This document shows, in pieces, positions 42,387 through 52,432 of a DNA stretch of 64,000 bases. This DNA comes from Gracilibacillus ureilyticus (GTDB taxonomy: Bacteria; Bacillota; Bacilli; Bacillales; Amphibacillaceae): the NCBI RefSeq assembly GCF_900111195.1, contig NZ_FOGL01000002.1, positions 124,001 through 188,000 on the forward strand. The letters run 5' to 3'. A model generated the notes under the pieces. That model saw only the letters and a list, made by a program, of their open reading frames with translations. It ran no database searches and was not told the origin of the DNA. A program made the translations under genes and the position numbers. Each line of letters starts with the position of its first letter. Position 1 is the first letter of the stretch.

Positions 42387-43949
42387 TTAGAATCCAGTGC
42401 CCATCATATTCATCATCCAACCTTCAAATTGACTCATAACATCTGTTTCGAAGTATTCGATAATTTCTTCACCGCTCATATCACTTAAGTTTTTCACTTG
42501 ATCCGGGTCAGGAATCTCTACTTGATCAATTGTTGAACCGGTTTCTTTCACAAAAATGGATAGAGTATCCTGGTTAATTGTTGCGCCATCCTCAACAAAG
42601 AAGGTGTGATCAGCTGTCATCTGATCTTCTTCATATTTCGCTTCTCCTAACCAGTGCAGAGACAAGTTGGATACACCATCTTCTTCAAATGAGAAAATGT
42701 GTTCAAAGCTTTTGCCGCCATCTTCTAGTTTACTTTGATTTGCTTCAATTGTAATGACAATACCGCCAGCAGAAAATGTGACTATATCTTTTGACTCTCC
42801 ATCTTTATGAGAAAGATCTGCAGAGAGATTAACTGTTTCTTCCGAAGTCTCATCAGCAAATGTAATGACATAATCTATTTTTTGATCAGTATCTGATACA
42901 GCATTCGTACCTTCGACTTTAATAGTTGCTGTTGAGTCATTCTCAGTGCTCTCAATTGACAGAGTTAAGTCTCTTTTCACAATAATATCATCTTTCACCC
43001 AAATGATTGATGTAAAGCCGTCTGGAATTTTTAATTTCTCAATTTCATCCGCTGCTTCTTTTAAACCAGAAACAAAGTCTTCTTCAAATGTTGCTAATTC
43101 TTCTTCAGGCAGCTCTACACTAGCGAAATTCATGTATGTCGCCTGGTCGATAATGATTTCTCTTAATCTTTCATCGTCTGCCATCTTGTTAAATAGATCT
43201 TTAAGAATTGCTCTAACTTCTTCCTCAGATAAATGGAAGGTTATTTTTTCTGCATTTACTTCATTACCGTCAACTGATACTTTTTCACTTGCAGATTCAA
43301 AAGCTTCTTCCGGAATTTCATTATATAAATATTTTACATATTCCTCTTCAAGATACTCTATATCTTCTGTTACGAGTGAACTGTCACTAAAGAAATCAGT
43401 GAAGTCAATATTTTCTTCTCCCGTGAAAGTCATTGGATCAATTTCGTGAAGAATTCTTCCTAAGTCATCTCCATTTAATTGAATAATATCATTTATGAAT
43501 GGTAAACTGAAAGATAACTCATTCCCATTTATATATCCTTCAATCCCGTTTAATTCAATACCACTGAAGCCTGCTGATATGTTTGCTGAAGCTACTTCTT
43601 CTTTCATATCCATTGCAGATTCGATAGTTATGTTTGCATTGTTTATAATCTGATCATAACCCATAGCGGCGAAATCAGGATTGTTCGTTTCACCGGTAAT
43701 TTCCAACACTGATTCCACGGCATTTTCTTTACTGTGCTCTACCCATGCTAACTCACCTTCATATCTTTCCTCTAAGGCTTCCTCTAATTGTTCAAATGTC
43801 TTCTTTTCAGCTAAGAAATACTCTTCTTTGCCGGAAGTTTTAAGTAAAGCTTGTGTTGTAATAATTCCCGCTATCAAAATAACTGCGACAGCAACGATTA
43901 TGGGAATTATTTTATTTGTCTTTTTTTTGTTTTCTGTACCTTCCATCAT
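42387..43949 (-). CDS. Membrane-anchored extracytoplasmic protein of unknown function (DUF6583-like)
   Basis: 520-aa acidic protein. A short basic N-terminus (MMEGTENKKKTNK) leads into one TM anchor (about 15-36), and the remaining 480 residues are outside: Asp/Glu-rich, beta-strand-rich, without cysteines or an enzymatic motif I can identify. It resembles the uncharacterised DUF6583 type found beside ABC-2 exporters, but I name this with caution. Start 43949 has AAGGAGGGA. It heads the operon with two permeases and an ATPase, so it may be the exporter's accessory or its cell-surface partner. Confidence 0.65.
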   Translation of the reverse strand: MMEGTENKKKTNKIIPIIVAVAVILIAGIITTQALLKTSGKEEYFLAEKKTFEQLEEALEERYEGELAWVEHSKENAVESVLEITGETNNPDFAAMGYDQIINNANITIESAMDMKEEVASANISAGFSGIELNGIEGYINGNELSFSLPFINDIIQLNGDDLGRILHEIDPMTFTGEENIDFTDFFSDSSLVTEDIEYLEEEYVKYLYNEIPEEAFESASEKVSVDGNEVNAEKITFHLSEEEVRAILKDLFNKMADDERLREIIIDQATYMNFASVELPEEELATFEEDFVSGLKEAADEIEKLKIPDGFTSIIWVKDDIIVKRDLTLSIESTENDSTATIKVEGTNAVSDTDQKIDYVITFADETSEETVNLSADLSHKDGESKDIVTFSAGGIVITIEANQSKLEDGGKSFEHIFSFEEDGVSNLSLHWLGEAKYEEDQMTADHTFFVEDGATINQDTLSIFVKETGSTIDQVEIPDPDQVKNLSDMSGEEIIEYFETDVMSQFEGWMMNMMGTGF

Positions 43950-44242
43950 TGTCCCTCCTTGAGTTAATGAAAAACTCACCCTATAATATATTAACATATA
44001 TTTATATCCGCAAATTGCCTAAAATGTTATGCTGTTTATATAGATTCATAGTTTTGCAAATAACAATATGCAGAAATCAATACAACTAATAAAATACCAT
44101 GATGGAAGAGTTTAATCCATACCTTCGACATTAATAGACACAAAATGGTAGGAAAGCGCTAAGCAGTGATATACTCTTATTTTACTTGGAAGTATAATTG
44201 AATAAAAAGACCTATGCTAATTATGAAAGGAGGTTGTACAGC

Positions 44243-44650
44243 TTGGTAACTGCAAAGAACTATAAGTATGGTTATAGGAAGTATTTATCCAGAGCTAAAG
44301 AATATATAGCTGATAAAAAGAAATCTGGCACTTTGTTGAAGGAAGCGGCAGAAAAGGCAGAATCGAAACAAGGTATGCTGGGAGAGGTATGGGAAAAACT
44401 GCAGTTATTGTTTGAAGTTTTTCGTGCATGGATAAAAGGTGAGTATAAAGAAATACCTAAAGCATCAATCATTATGATTGTTGCAACGATCATTTATTTT
44501 GTAACACCAATCGATTTAGTGCCGGATTTTATCGCAGGTTTAGGTTTTTTTGATGATGCTGCAGTAATTGGTTTTGTCATTAAGCAGATTTCAAAGGATT
44601 TAGATACATTCAAAGATTGGAAAGAAAGTGGGCCAAATGAACTTGAATAA
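44243..44650 (+). CDS. YkvA-like DUF1232 membrane protein
   Basis: 135-aa protein with the DUF1232 core 'IPKASIIMIVATIIYFVTPIDLVPDFIAGLGFFDDAAVIGFVI', where the YFVTPIDLVPD and the following helix are the family signature. N-terminal half is a basic amphipathic helix region. The TTG at 44243 is taken as start because AAAGGAGG lies 9 bases upstream; the alternative at 44198 has none. Function of the family is unknown. Confidence 0.82.
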   Translation: MVTAKNYKYGYRKYLSRAKEYIADKKKSGTLLKEAAEKAESKQGMLGEVWEKLQLLFEVFRAWIKGEYKEIPKASIIMIVATIIYFVTPIDLVPDFIAGLGFFDDAAVIGFVIKQISKDLDTFKDWKESGPNELE

Positions 44651-44798
44651 GTTGCGTTAAAAGTCCTAATTCGAGAACAGACAAGTCCATAATATACCTA
44701 AACTTACATAAAAAAAGTCTATGATTATACCCCGGTTAAACAGGGAAGATGGTGGGGGAGCAAAAATACACAGTGTAAGGTTACATTTATCAAAAAAT

Positions 44799-44838
44799 AA
44801 AAATGATTTAGACACAGTAGTGCCTAAATCATTTCGTG
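44799..44838 (-). terminator. Terminator of the sulfate-assimilation operon
   Basis: AAATGATTTAG (44801-44811) and CTAAATCATTT (44824-44834) form an 11-bp stem, followed on the minus strand by a T-rich tract, about 40 bases after cysC. It could also end the rightward YkvA-like transcript. Confidence 0.72.
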
Positions 44839-44878
44839 AGTTTTCTTTATCACAGGCTGCCTAGCATCCTGATGAAGT

Positions 44879-45481
44879 TCACTTTATATAGTTTCTGGTT
44901 TTTAAATACTGAATAATATTTGCCACAGATTGCTCTACCGTATTTTCTTCTGTATCTACCGTTAACTCAGGATTAACCGGTTGTTCATATGGTGCATCAA
45001 TTCCGGTAAATCCTTTGATTTCGCCTGCGCGTGCCTTTTGATAAAGTCCCTTTGGATCACGCTGCTCGCAGCCTTCTAAACTGCATTTTACATAAATCTC
45101 AATAAAATCACCATCTGCTAATAACTGACGAACATTGTCACGATCCTCCTGATATGGAGAAATAAAAGCAGTCAATGTAATTAATCCGGCATCACTCATT
45201 AATTTGGCTACTTCACCAATTCGGCGAATATTCTCTTTTCTGTCTTCCGGACTGAAGCCTAAATTATTATTTAAGCCATGTCTGATATTATCACCATCTA
45301 AACGGTAGGTTCGAATACCTTGGTCATACAGTGCTTTCTCTAAAGCTACTGTTAAAGTTGATTTTCCTGAACCTGACAGCCCTGTAAACCATAAAACAGG
45401 GCTCTGATGTCCATTTAATTGCAGTCTGTCTTGTTTTGACACAACAGAATCATGCCAAACGATATTGGTTGCTTTCGTCAT
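44879..45481 (-). CDS. cysC: Adenylylsulfate kinase
   Basis: Phosphorylates APS to PAPS with ATP. 200 aa. P-loop GLSGSGKST (about 33-41), '[18 protein letters not shown]' APS-binding motif and '[12 protein letters not shown]'. Ribosome site AGAGAGGA. Last gene of the operon, 5 bases after sat. It is present although the reductase carries the Fe-S cysteines of APS-using enzymes, as in B. subtilis. Confidence 0.96.
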   Translation of the reverse strand: MTKATNIVWHDSVVSKQDRLQLNGHQSPVLWFTGLSGSGKSTLTVALEKALYDQGIRTYRLDGDNIRHGLNNNLGFSPEDRKENIRRIGEVAKLMSDAGLITLTAFISPYQEDRDNVRQLLADGDFIEIYVKCSLEGCEQRDPKGLYQKARAGEIKGFTGIDAPYEQPVNPELTVDTEENTVEQSVANIIQYLKTRNYIK

Positions 45482-45486
45482 GTCTC

Positions 45487-46665
45487 TTATCCTCTCTGTA
45501 ATCCTTTGATTAAAATTTCCGCTACCTCCGGACGGGAGAACTGTCGTGGAAGTGGTTCTCCGTTACGGAGTTTCTCGCGCACTTTCGTTCCACTAAGGTG
45601 AACGTGATCTGATTTGTCGTGTGGACATGTTTTTTGTGTTGCCATGTTTTCACATTTAGAACAGTAAAAAGCATGCTCAAATTTAAATATTTGAATGCCG
45701 AGTTCATCTTCGAATTGGGAGATGAATTCCTGTGCTTCGTATGTGCCATAGAAATCGCCAACTCCGGCGTGATCACGACCAACAATGAAGTGGGTACATC
45801 CGTAATTTTTACGAACAAGTGCATGTAACACAGCTTCACGTGGACCGGCATAGCGCATTGCAGCTGGATAAATAACCAGTCTTGTGCGGTCTTTTGGATA
45901 ATAATGCTTTAGAATGGCTTGATAGCTCTCCATGCGGATATCTGCAGGAATATCATCAGATTTTGTTTCCCCAACTAATGGGTTTAATAATAAACCATCA
46001 ACAGACTCCAGTGCAATTTTTTGAATATATTCATGAGCACGATGGACTGGGTTTCTTGTCTGGAAGCCTACAACTGTTTTCCAACCGAGATCTGCGAATA
46101 ATTGTCTAGTTTCAATTGGATCTAAATAAAAATCTTCGAATCCTTCATGTTCCGGACGGTTTACCAGCTGAATCGGACCTGCCAGATAAACTTCCCCTTT
46201 TTCATAAAGTTTTTTTACACCAGGGTGGCTGTCATCAGTAGTTCCGTAAACTGATTGTGCTTCTTTTTGTTTATCATAGTAAAATTTCTCTTGTAACTCT
46301 AAAATTCCGTAAAGTATGCCGTCTTCTCCGTAAAGAGAAACAGAGCTTCCAACCGTTAATTTATCTGCTTCTTGTTCTGTAACAGCTAGTGTGATAGGAA
46401 TACTCCAGACCGTACCATCTGCCAGGTGAACATTTTCTACAACACTAAGGTAATCTTTTTCCCCTAAGAAGCCTGTTAATGGACTGAACCCGCCGATAGC
46501 AATTAATTCTAAATCTGATATTCCCCATTTATTAATTGTCAAAGATGGATAGTTTTTAGCTGCTTCAATTGCTTTGTCACGCTCTGAACCTGTTAATTCT
46601 CTGTTAACAAGTGTACCGCCGTGAGCTGTAATTGTTTCACGTTGCTTCTCAATAACTGTTGTCAT
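45487..46665 (-). CDS. sat: Sulfate adenylyltransferase (ATP sulfurylase)
   Basis: Makes APS and pyrophosphate from ATP and sulfate. 392 aa, the monofunctional Sat type. Motifs: [11 protein letters not shown] (HxxH-type nucleotide site), 'GRDHAGVG', and the C-terminal zinc-binding-like '[15 protein letters not shown]'. ATG overlaps the cysI stop as TAATG; GGAGTTTTATA ribosome site. Confidence 0.96.
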   Translation of the reverse strand: MTTVIEKQRETITAHGGTLVNRELTGSERDKAIEAAKNYPSLTINKWGISDLELIAIGGFSPLTGFLGEKDYLSVVENVHLADGTVWSIPITLAVTEQEADKLTVGSSVSLYGEDGILYGILELQEKFYYDKQKEAQSVYGTTDDSHPGVKKLYEKGEVYLAGPIQLVNRPEHEGFEDFYLDPIETRQLFADLGWKTVVGFQTRNPVHRAHEYIQKIALESVDGLLLNPLVGETKSDDIPADIRMESYQAILKHYYPKDRTRLVIYPAAMRYAGPREAVLHALVRKNYGCTHFIVGRDHAGVGDFYGTYEAQEFISQFEDELGIQIFKFEHAFYCSKCENMATQKTCPHDKSDHVHLSGTKVREKLRNGEPLPRQFSRPEVAEILIKGLQRG

Positions 46666-48380
46666 TATAAAACTCCTTTCGTTTCTCTATGAAAATTCTG
46701 GCCGTCGTAAACCGCATCGACATAGCCTTTTCTAACAACAAAATCACCAAAGTATTCATTTTCTTCTCTTTCTGTAGCATATACATGGATAATATCTTTT
46801 AATGTTGCCAATATTTCTTCCTCACCGATATTTTCACGGTACAGCTGGTTTAGCCTGTCGCCAATAAAGCTTCCGCCTAAATAAAGGTTATATTTACCTG
46901 GTGCCTTTCCAATAAAGGCAATCTCAGCAAGACCAGGACGAGCACATCCGTTTGGACAACCTGTCATACGGATTACAATTTCTTGTTCTTTTAATCCTTC
47001 TGCTTCTAAAAGTGCTTCAATCTTATCGATTAATGATGGTAAATAACGTTCTGATTCTGCCATAGCTAGACCACAAGTTGGCAGGGCAACACATGCAATG
47101 GAATTCCTTCTTAATCCAGAGTAATGCTTGCCATCTGTCAGTCCATACATATCAATGATTTCCTGGATTTTCTTCTTTTTCTGTGTAGTTACATTTGCGA
47201 TAACCAGGTTCTGATTTGGCGTAAGACGGAAATCACCTGTATGAATATTGGCAATCTCTCGTAATGCTGTCATTAATTTATAGTCATCTGTGTCCTTTAC
47301 ACGGCCATTTTCAACAAATAGAGTGAAATGCCATCTGTTTTGTCCTTTAATCCATCCGTATCTGTCACCATTATGATCAAAGTGATACGGTTTTGCTTCT
47401 TCTAAAGAAAATCCGAGACGGTTAGCTAATTCTTCTTTAAACCACTCTAAGCCGTAACGATCAATGGTGTATTTAAATCTGGCATTCTTTCTGTCAGAAC
47501 GGTTTCCGTAATCCCTCTGAATAGTTACTACCTTTTCAGCGACATTGATAACATCTTCTTTAGCACAATAACCAGCTAATTTACCTAGCTGTGGATAAGT
47601 ATTAGTGTTCCCATGTGTTGAACCCATACCGCCTCCGACAACAACATTAAATCCCTTCACTTCGTTATCTTCAATAATTGCAATGAAACCTAAATCCTGA
47701 GAAAAGACATCGATATCGTTAGAAGGTGGGGCAGCAATACCAATTTTGAACTTTCTCGGTAAGTATGTCTTACCGTAAATTGGTTCTTCCTCTTCTTTCG
47801 AATCAATTATTTTTTCTCTGTCTAACCATATTTCATGATAAGCGCCCGTTTTTGGTGACAGATGATCACTAATTTTTTGCGCCCAATCTTGAATTTCCTG
47901 ATGAACTTCTGATTGATACGGATTTGGGTTACACATTACATTACGATTCACATCACCACATGCAGCTATGGTTGTCATTAATTCATCATTGATTGTTTTG
48001 ATCGTATCTTTCAGGTTCCATTTCAAAATGCCGTGTAACTGGAACGCTTGCCTTGTTGTAAGCTTGATCGTATTATCACCATATTTTTGTGAAAGATCAT
48101 CAACTGCCAGCCACTGTTTCGGAGTTGCGACACCGCCGGGAATCGCTACACGAAGCATGAATGAGTACGCTGGTTCTAGTTTCTGTTTTCGACGCTCATC
48201 ACGAATATCACGGTCATCCTGCTGGTAACTGCCATGGAATTTCAGTAATTTAGTATCATCGTCTGAAATAGATGAAGTTATCGGATCGTTTAATCCATCT
48301 ACAATCGTTCCTCGTAAAAACCGGCTGTCTTCTTTTAATTTTTCAATTGGATCAAGTTTTTTCTGTTCATTACCTGCCAT
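46665..48380 (-). CDS. cysI: Sulfite reductase hemoprotein (beta) subunit
   Basis: Carries siroheme and a [4Fe-4S] cluster and reduces sulfite to sulfide with electrons from CysJ. 571 aa with the two nitrite/sulfite reductase repeats and the cluster cysteines in '[11 protein letters not shown]' and '[11 protein letters not shown]'. The start at 48380 has AGGGGGA upstream, 15 bases after the cysJ stop; an in-frame codon at 48398 overlaps cysJ without a site. Confidence 0.96.
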   Translation of the reverse strand: MAGNEQKKLDPIEKLKEDSRFLRGTIVDGLNDPITSSISDDDTKLLKFHGSYQQDDRDIRDERRKQKLEPAYSFMLRVAIPGGVATPKQWLAVDDLSQKYGDNTIKLTTRQAFQLHGILKWNLKDTIKTINDELMTTIAACGDVNRNVMCNPNPYQSEVHQEIQDWAQKISDHLSPKTGAYHEIWLDREKIIDSKEEEEPIYGKTYLPRKFKIGIAAPPSNDIDVFSQDLGFIAIIEDNEVKGFNVVVGGGMGSTHGNTNTYPQLGKLAGYCAKEDVINVAEKVVTIQRDYGNRSDRKNARFKYTIDRYGLEWFKEELANRLGFSLEEAKPYHFDHNGDRYGWIKGQNRWHFTLFVENGRVKDTDDYKLMTALREIANIHTGDFRLTPNQNLVIANVTTQKKKKIQEIIDMYGLTDGKHYSGLRRNSIACVALPTCGLAMAESERYLPSLIDKIEALLEAEGLKEQEIVIRMTGCPNGCARPGLAEIAFIGKAPGKYNLYLGGSFIGDRLNQLYRENIGEEEILATLKDIIHVYATEREENEYFGDFVVRKGYVDAVYDGQNFHRETKGVL

Positions 48381-48394
48381 GGAAATCCCCCTAA

Positions 48395-50206
48395 TCAATA
48401 TACGTCTCTTTGATAACGTTTTTCTTGTTTTAATTGATTGATATATGATTCTGCTTCTTCTTTGCTAACATTCTTTTGTTCAGAAACAATTTGTATTAAT
48501 GTCTGGTGGACGTCTTTTGCCATCCTTTTCTCATCACCGCAAACGAAAATATGAGCCCCTTTTTCCAACCAGGCAAATACGTCTTTCGCATTTTCCAGTA
48601 AACGGTTTTGAACATAGATCTTTTCTTCAGTGTCTCTGGAGAAGGCCACATCAAGCTTTGATAAATAGCCTTTCTTTAACCAATTTTGCCAGTCAACCTG
48701 ATAAAGGAAGTCTGAACGGAAATGCTGGTCACCAAAGAATAGCCATGTATCTCCTTTTAAGTCTAATTCTTCACGTTCTTCGATATATCCTCTAAATGGT
48801 GCAACACCTGTTCCTGGACCGATCATGATAACAGGAGTTGACTCATCAAATGGAAACTTAAAGTTCGGATTGCGGTGGACATATACATCCAGCACATCTC
48901 CTGGTTTTATACGGTCAGCAATTTCCCCGGAGCACACCCCTGTACGGTCTCTGCCACAGCTGTTGTATCGGACTGTTGCAACAGTTAAATGAACCTCATC
49001 CGGATTTGCTTTCCAGCTGCTTGAAATAGAATACTGACGTGCAGGTATCTTCCGCAGCCAGTGCATTAATGAGGCTGGATCAAGGTCTGCTGGCGGGTAA
49101 TCCTTAACTAAATCAAGTAAATCTCTACCATCAATATACTGTTTGATTTGCTCATTATCAGATATTAATTTTAGTAGATCGTCATTTTTAAAGAAGCTTG
49201 CTGCTTTATCTAACATGCCTTTTGTTAATCTTGTAATCTCAAAAATAGAGGTTAATGCCTCCTGGATCGAGCGAATTTCTCCTTGTTTATTAATAGGAAC
49301 AGTCTGCTCAGGATTCCAGCCTAATGTCGAAATTACTTGTTTCACCAATTCCGGGTCATTTTTTGGATAAATAGCAAGGCAGTCCCCTGGTTCATAACTG
49401 AAGTTTGATCCATCAAGGGATAATTCAATATGCCTTGTTTCCTTATTGGAACCTCTGCCGCTTAAATTAATATTCTCTAAGACTTCAGCAGAGAAGGGAT
49501 TGCTTTTTGAGTAAATTGGTTGTTCAGCTGGTGTTGGTTCGGCAATGGCAGCTGTTGACTGGCTGCCTTGTTCTTCTTCAAGTTTTGTCAGCACACCATT
49601 AACCCACTCTTCTGCTAACTCCTCGTAATCCACATCACAATCTACTCTAGGGTAGATTCTCGTTGCACCCAGTTCTTCCAGTCGATTGTCGAAATCTTTA
49701 CCAGTCTGGCAGAAGTGCTCATAAGATTCATCTCCCAATGACAGGACAGAGAAACGAACGTTTTCTAACTTTGGAGCTTTCCGTCCTAATAAAAATTCAT
49801 GGAACTGAATAGCATTATCAGGTGGGTCTCCTTCTCCGTGAGTAGCTGTAACAATAAATAAGTCTTCCACATCTTTAATTTTTTTCGCTTTAAAGTCATC
49901 CATACTTGAAACAGAAACTTTCAAATCTCTTGCTTTTAACTTATCTGACAGACCTTCTGCGATTGTTTGGCTGTTTCCTGTTTCAGATCCGTAAAGAATA
50001 GTAATTGTTCTGGCTGGTGCTGCTGCCGGTGCGGATTGTGCCTGCGGCTGGGCAGGACCTGCTCCTGCTGGTGCTTCAACTGTCTGGGAGGCTGCAAGGT
50101 AGCCAGCCAGCCAGTTTTTTTGTGAATTGGTTAATGTCGGTAATAGTTGATTTAGAATCTCTGTCTGCTTTTCGTCAAAAGGACTATTGACAACTTGTAA
50201 CGTCAA
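48395..50206 (-). CDS. cysJ: Sulfite reductase flavoprotein (alpha) subunit
   Basis: NADPH:flavin electron donor to CysI. About 603 aa: flavodoxin-like FMN domain (about 65-210, '[17 protein letters not shown]'), FAD domain with '[20 protein letters not shown]' and NADPH domain ('[19 protein letters not shown]', '[18 protein letters not shown]'). A TTG at 50206 with AGGGGTGA 5 bases upstream is the likely start; a GTG at 50215 is an alternative. Confidence 0.94.
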   Translation of the reverse strand: MTLQVVNSPFDEKQTEILNQLLPTLTNSQKNWLAGYLAASQTVEAPAGAGPAQPQAQSAPAAAPARTITILYGSETGNSQTIAEGLSDKLKARDLKVSVSSMDDFKAKKIKDVEDLFIVTATHGEGDPPDNAIQFHEFLLGRKAPKLENVRFSVLSLGDESYEHFCQTGKDFDNRLEELGATRIYPRVDCDVDYEELAEEWVNGVLTKLEEEQGSQSTAAIAEPTPAEQPIYSKSNPFSAEVLENINLSGRGSNKETRHIELSLDGSNFSYEPGDCLAIYPKNDPELVKQVISTLGWNPEQTVPINKQGEIRSIQEALTSIFEITRLTKGMLDKAASFFKNDDLLKLISDNEQIKQYIDGRDLLDLVKDYPPADLDPASLMHWLRKIPARQYSISSSWKANPDEVHLTVATVRYNSCGRDRTGVCSGEIADRIKPGDVLDVYVHRNPNFKFPFDESTPVIMIGPGTGVAPFRGYIEEREELDLKGDTWLFFGDQHFRSDFLYQVDWQNWLKKGYLSKLDVAFSRDTEEKIYVQNRLLENAKDVFAWLEKGAHIFVCGDEKRMAKDVHQTLIQIVSEQKNVSKEEAESYINQLKQEKRYQRDVY

Positions 50207-50306
50207 TAAACTCACCCCTAAAATAGATATTTGGATAAAAAATACATTTACATTATTAAACCGATTGATTTACTTTGATATTGTCATAAAAATAAGCACC
50301 ATATTT

Positions 50307-51032
50307 TTACGTGGTGTGTAATCCGCATTCTGTCTTTTTAAAATTAGCCCATCTTCCAGCTCTTTCATCTCCGCCTTGTTCCACCGGATTTGTACATGGA
50401 ATACAGCCGATACTTGGATAGTTCTGATCGTGTAAAGGGTTATATGGTAGATCGTTAGATTTTATATAATTCCACACATCATCATGAGTCCAGTAGATTA
50501 ATGGACAAACCTTTACAGACTTAAATCGATTGTCTTTGTTGAAAAATTGTGTATTCGCACGGCTTGGTGATTGCTCTCGTCTTAATCCTGAAATCCATGC
50601 AGTTGCTCCATTTAAAACATCTTCTAATGGCTTGATCTTTCTTATATAGCAACACTGGTCCGGGTTTCGTCTCCACAGCGCAGATCCATGCTGTTCTGAC
50701 TGCTCTTCTAAAGTTAACTCAGGTCGTTTCATTTCAATCTGCAGGCTTGGATATTTTTCTTTTACCCGATCAATCAGATCGTATGTTTCTTGAAAGTGCA
50801 GGTCAGTATCCAGGAAAACTAATTTGGCATTTGGCTTTACTTTGGAAATCAGATCAATTAATACCATACTTTCTGCACCAAAGCTGCATGCATATACTAA
50901 GGAATCTCCATAAGACTCATAGGCAGTTTGAATGATATCCTGCGCACCTTTTACAGGGTCTGCCTCATCTGGTAAAAACGTATTCCACTCACTCTCCTGA
51001 TAATGTTCATACGTTATTAATTGCTTAGGCAT
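50307..51032 (-). CDS. cysH: Assimilatory APS/PAPS reductase (4Fe-4S type)
   Basis: Reduces activated sulfate to sulfite with thioredoxin. 241 aa. PP-loop-like 'YACSFGAESMVLID', cluster cysteines C127-C128 and C210-x2-C213, and the C-terminal catalytic ECGLH (C236). The Fe-S cysteines are typical of plant/bacterial APS reductases; B. subtilis CysH with the same set accepts both APS and PAPS. First gene of the operon, preceded by a SAM-I riboswitch. ATG with AAAGGAGGATG. Confidence 0.95.
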   Translation of the reverse strand: MPKQLITYEHYQESEWNTFLPDEADPVKGAQDIIQTAYESYGDSLVYACSFGAESMVLIDLISKVKPNAKLVFLDTDLHFQETYDLIDRVKEKYPSLQIEMKRPELTLEEQSEQHGSALWRRNPDQCCYIRKIKPLEDVLNGATAWISGLRREQSPSRANTQFFNKDNRFKSVKVCPLIYWTHDDVWNYIKSNDLPYNPLHDQNYPSIGCIPCTNPVEQGGDERAGRWANFKKTECGLHTT

Positions 51033-51072
51033 GTACCAACATCCTCCTTTTGTTGTAATACAACCATATAGT

Positions 51073-51107
51073 AAAAAAACTTCTCATCAAGGTTTGATAA
51101 GAAGTTT
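51073..51107 (-). terminator. Riboswitch terminator upstream of cysH
   Basis: On the minus strand AAACTTCTTATCA pairs with the downstream TGATGAGAAGTTT (51077-51107) and a T-run follows (51073-51079). The upper arm can instead pair with the aptamer's P1, as in S-box attenuators. Confidence 0.85.
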
Positions 51108-51121
51108 GATTGAAATCATTA

Positions 51122-51242
51122 CTTCTTATCTTCCGGGTACTTATATATATGCTGTCCCGCAGGATTTGGCACAGTGTTCTACTTTCGAACCTGTTGCCGA
51201 GGATTCACCGGGCCTGCCCCTCCACCTCTCTAGATAAGAATT
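51122..51242 (-). ncRNA. SAM-I (S-box) riboswitch of the cys operon
   Basis: Minus-strand leader reads TTCTTATCTAGAGAGGTGG, then AGGGGCAGGCCCGGTGAA, CCTCGGCAACAGG.. and closes with GATAAGAAG, the S-box signature (AGAGAGGTGGAGGG.., CCCGGTGAA.CC.CGGCAAC). P1 pairs CTTATC with GATAAG. The adjacent terminator indicates premature stop when S-adenosylmethionine is plentiful, so sulfate assimilation follows methionine/SAM status. Confidence 0.93.
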
Positions 51243-51263
51243 GCTTTATAAATATTTAATGTA

Positions 51264-51292
51264 ATGGTATAACTATTTTTTGGCAATGTCAA
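51264..51292 (-). promoter_or_regulatory. cys operon promoter
   Basis: TTGACA (minus strand, 51292-51287), 17-base spacer, TACCAT (51269-51264); a TATACC alternative -10 at 15-base spacing is adjacent. Start about 15 bases before the aptamer. Confidence 0.6.
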
Positions 51293-51338
51293 TAGAAACT
51301 CATAAAAAAATCGTATTTCAGGAAATTTCAACAATACA

Positions 51339-52283
51339 TTACTTGTTTAATATATTTTCAATTTTATCAAGTGTATTTTGTGATAGATTTATTCCGGAAG
51401 CTTTAACATTTTCCTCGATTTGCTCGGGTTTACTTGCACCAATTAAGGCACTGGAAACATTTTGCTGACGAAGAATCCATGCAATAGCAAGCTGTGCAAT
51501 GGATAGATTCTCATCACTGGCAATTTCTTTTAGTGATTCTACTTTTTCGAGATTCGATTCTGTCAGGACTCTGGACAGGTCCATGTTTTCCTGAGCTGCA
51601 CGGCTGTCTGCAGGAAGTGACTCCCCTATCTTATATTTTCCTGTAAGCACACCTTGGGCAAGAGGGGAGAAGACAACCTGTCCAATACCGTGTTTCTCAC
51701 TTACTGGAATGATTTCATTTTCAATGTTCCGGTGAAGCATACTATAGTTCGGTTGATTAACGACGATTCGATCAAGCAGTTTTTTGTCTGCAAGATGCAC
51801 CGCCTCAGTTATCTGTTCAGCAGTCCACTCACTAACACCAATATATAATACCTTTCCTTGTCTGATAAGATCATCTAGTGCACGTAAAGTTTCTTCAAGC
51901 GGAGTGTCCTTGTGGTATCTGTGACAGTAGTAAATATCGATATAATCAAGCCCAAGCCTTTGCAAACTTGCATGACACTGCTCGATAATATGTTTTCTTG
52001 ATAAGCCCTGGTCATTTGGCCCATCTCCCATTTTTCCAAAAACTTTCGTTGCAAGAACATATGAATCTCTTGGATATTTACTTAGTGATTTACCGACAAT
52101 TTTCTCTGCTTCTCCCCGCATATACACATTTGCTGTGTCGAAGAAGTTGATGCCCAGATCATACGCTTTGTCAATGGCGGCTTCTGCCTTCTGTTCTTCA
52201 ACATATCCACCATATGTAAGCCAGCTGCCTAAACTGATTTCACTTACCTTTAAGCCAGTATGACCTAATCGTCTGTATTCCAT
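51339..52283 (-). CDS. Aldo/keto reductase (Kv-beta/YccK-like)
   Basis: 314-aa NADPH-dependent oxidoreductase. N-terminal RRLGHTGLKVSEISLGSW, catalytic tetrad Asp/Tyr in FFDTANVYMRGEAE, Lys in ATKVFGKM and His in YYCHRYH, and the cofactor site 'VIFSPLAQG..' / 'SALIGASKPEQIEENV'. Groups with the AKR6/Kv-beta-like branch. Monocistronic, divergent from the two-component operon. Substrate not predictable. Confidence 0.88.
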   Translation of the reverse strand: MEYRRLGHTGLKVSEISLGSWLTYGGYVEEQKAEAAIDKAYDLGINFFDTANVYMRGEAEKIVGKSLSKYPRDSYVLATKVFGKMGDGPNDQGLSRKHIIEQCHASLQRLGLDYIDIYYCHRYHKDTPLEETLRALDDLIRQGKVLYIGVSEWTAEQITEAVHLADKKLLDRIVVNQPNYSMLHRNIENEIIPVSEKHGIGQVVFSPLAQGVLTGKYKIGESLPADSRAAQENMDLSRVLTESNLEKVESLKEIASDENLSIAQLAIAWILRQQNVSSALIGASKPEQIEENVKASGINLSQNTLDKIENILNK

Positions 52284-52397
52284 TTAGAGCACCCCTTTTA
52301 AATTCCTGTTCATATTGAAACGCTTACATAAAATTATACACAAAATTAGTTCCGGAAGCGAATATATTGACTGGAAAGAAGTCTCACCTTCCTTAAG

Positions 52398-52416
52398 TTA
52401 TGATATATTATCATAA
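52398..52416 (+). promoter_or_regulatory. Palindrome before the two-component/ABC operon
   Basis: TTATGATATATTATCATAA is a perfect palindrome (8-bp arms, 3-base centre) ending 16 bases before the ATG at 52433 and abutting the ribosome site. It could be an operator or a -10-containing element. Confidence 0.4.
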
Positions 52417-52432
52417 GGGGGAGGGGTCGGAG

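Noticed and set aside
42946-43449. 167-codon Ser-rich frame on the plus strand
   Set aside because: Complement of the Asp/Glu-rich anchored-protein gene; Ser/Phe-rich shadow typical of such genes.
44150-44164. Possible cre site GGAAAGCGCTAAGC
   Set aside because: Only the central half matches; ends differ and there is no catabolic gene next to it.
51033-51260. T-box leader before cysH
   Set aside because: No specifier loop or TGGNACC-type motif; the conserved bases are those of a SAM-I switch.
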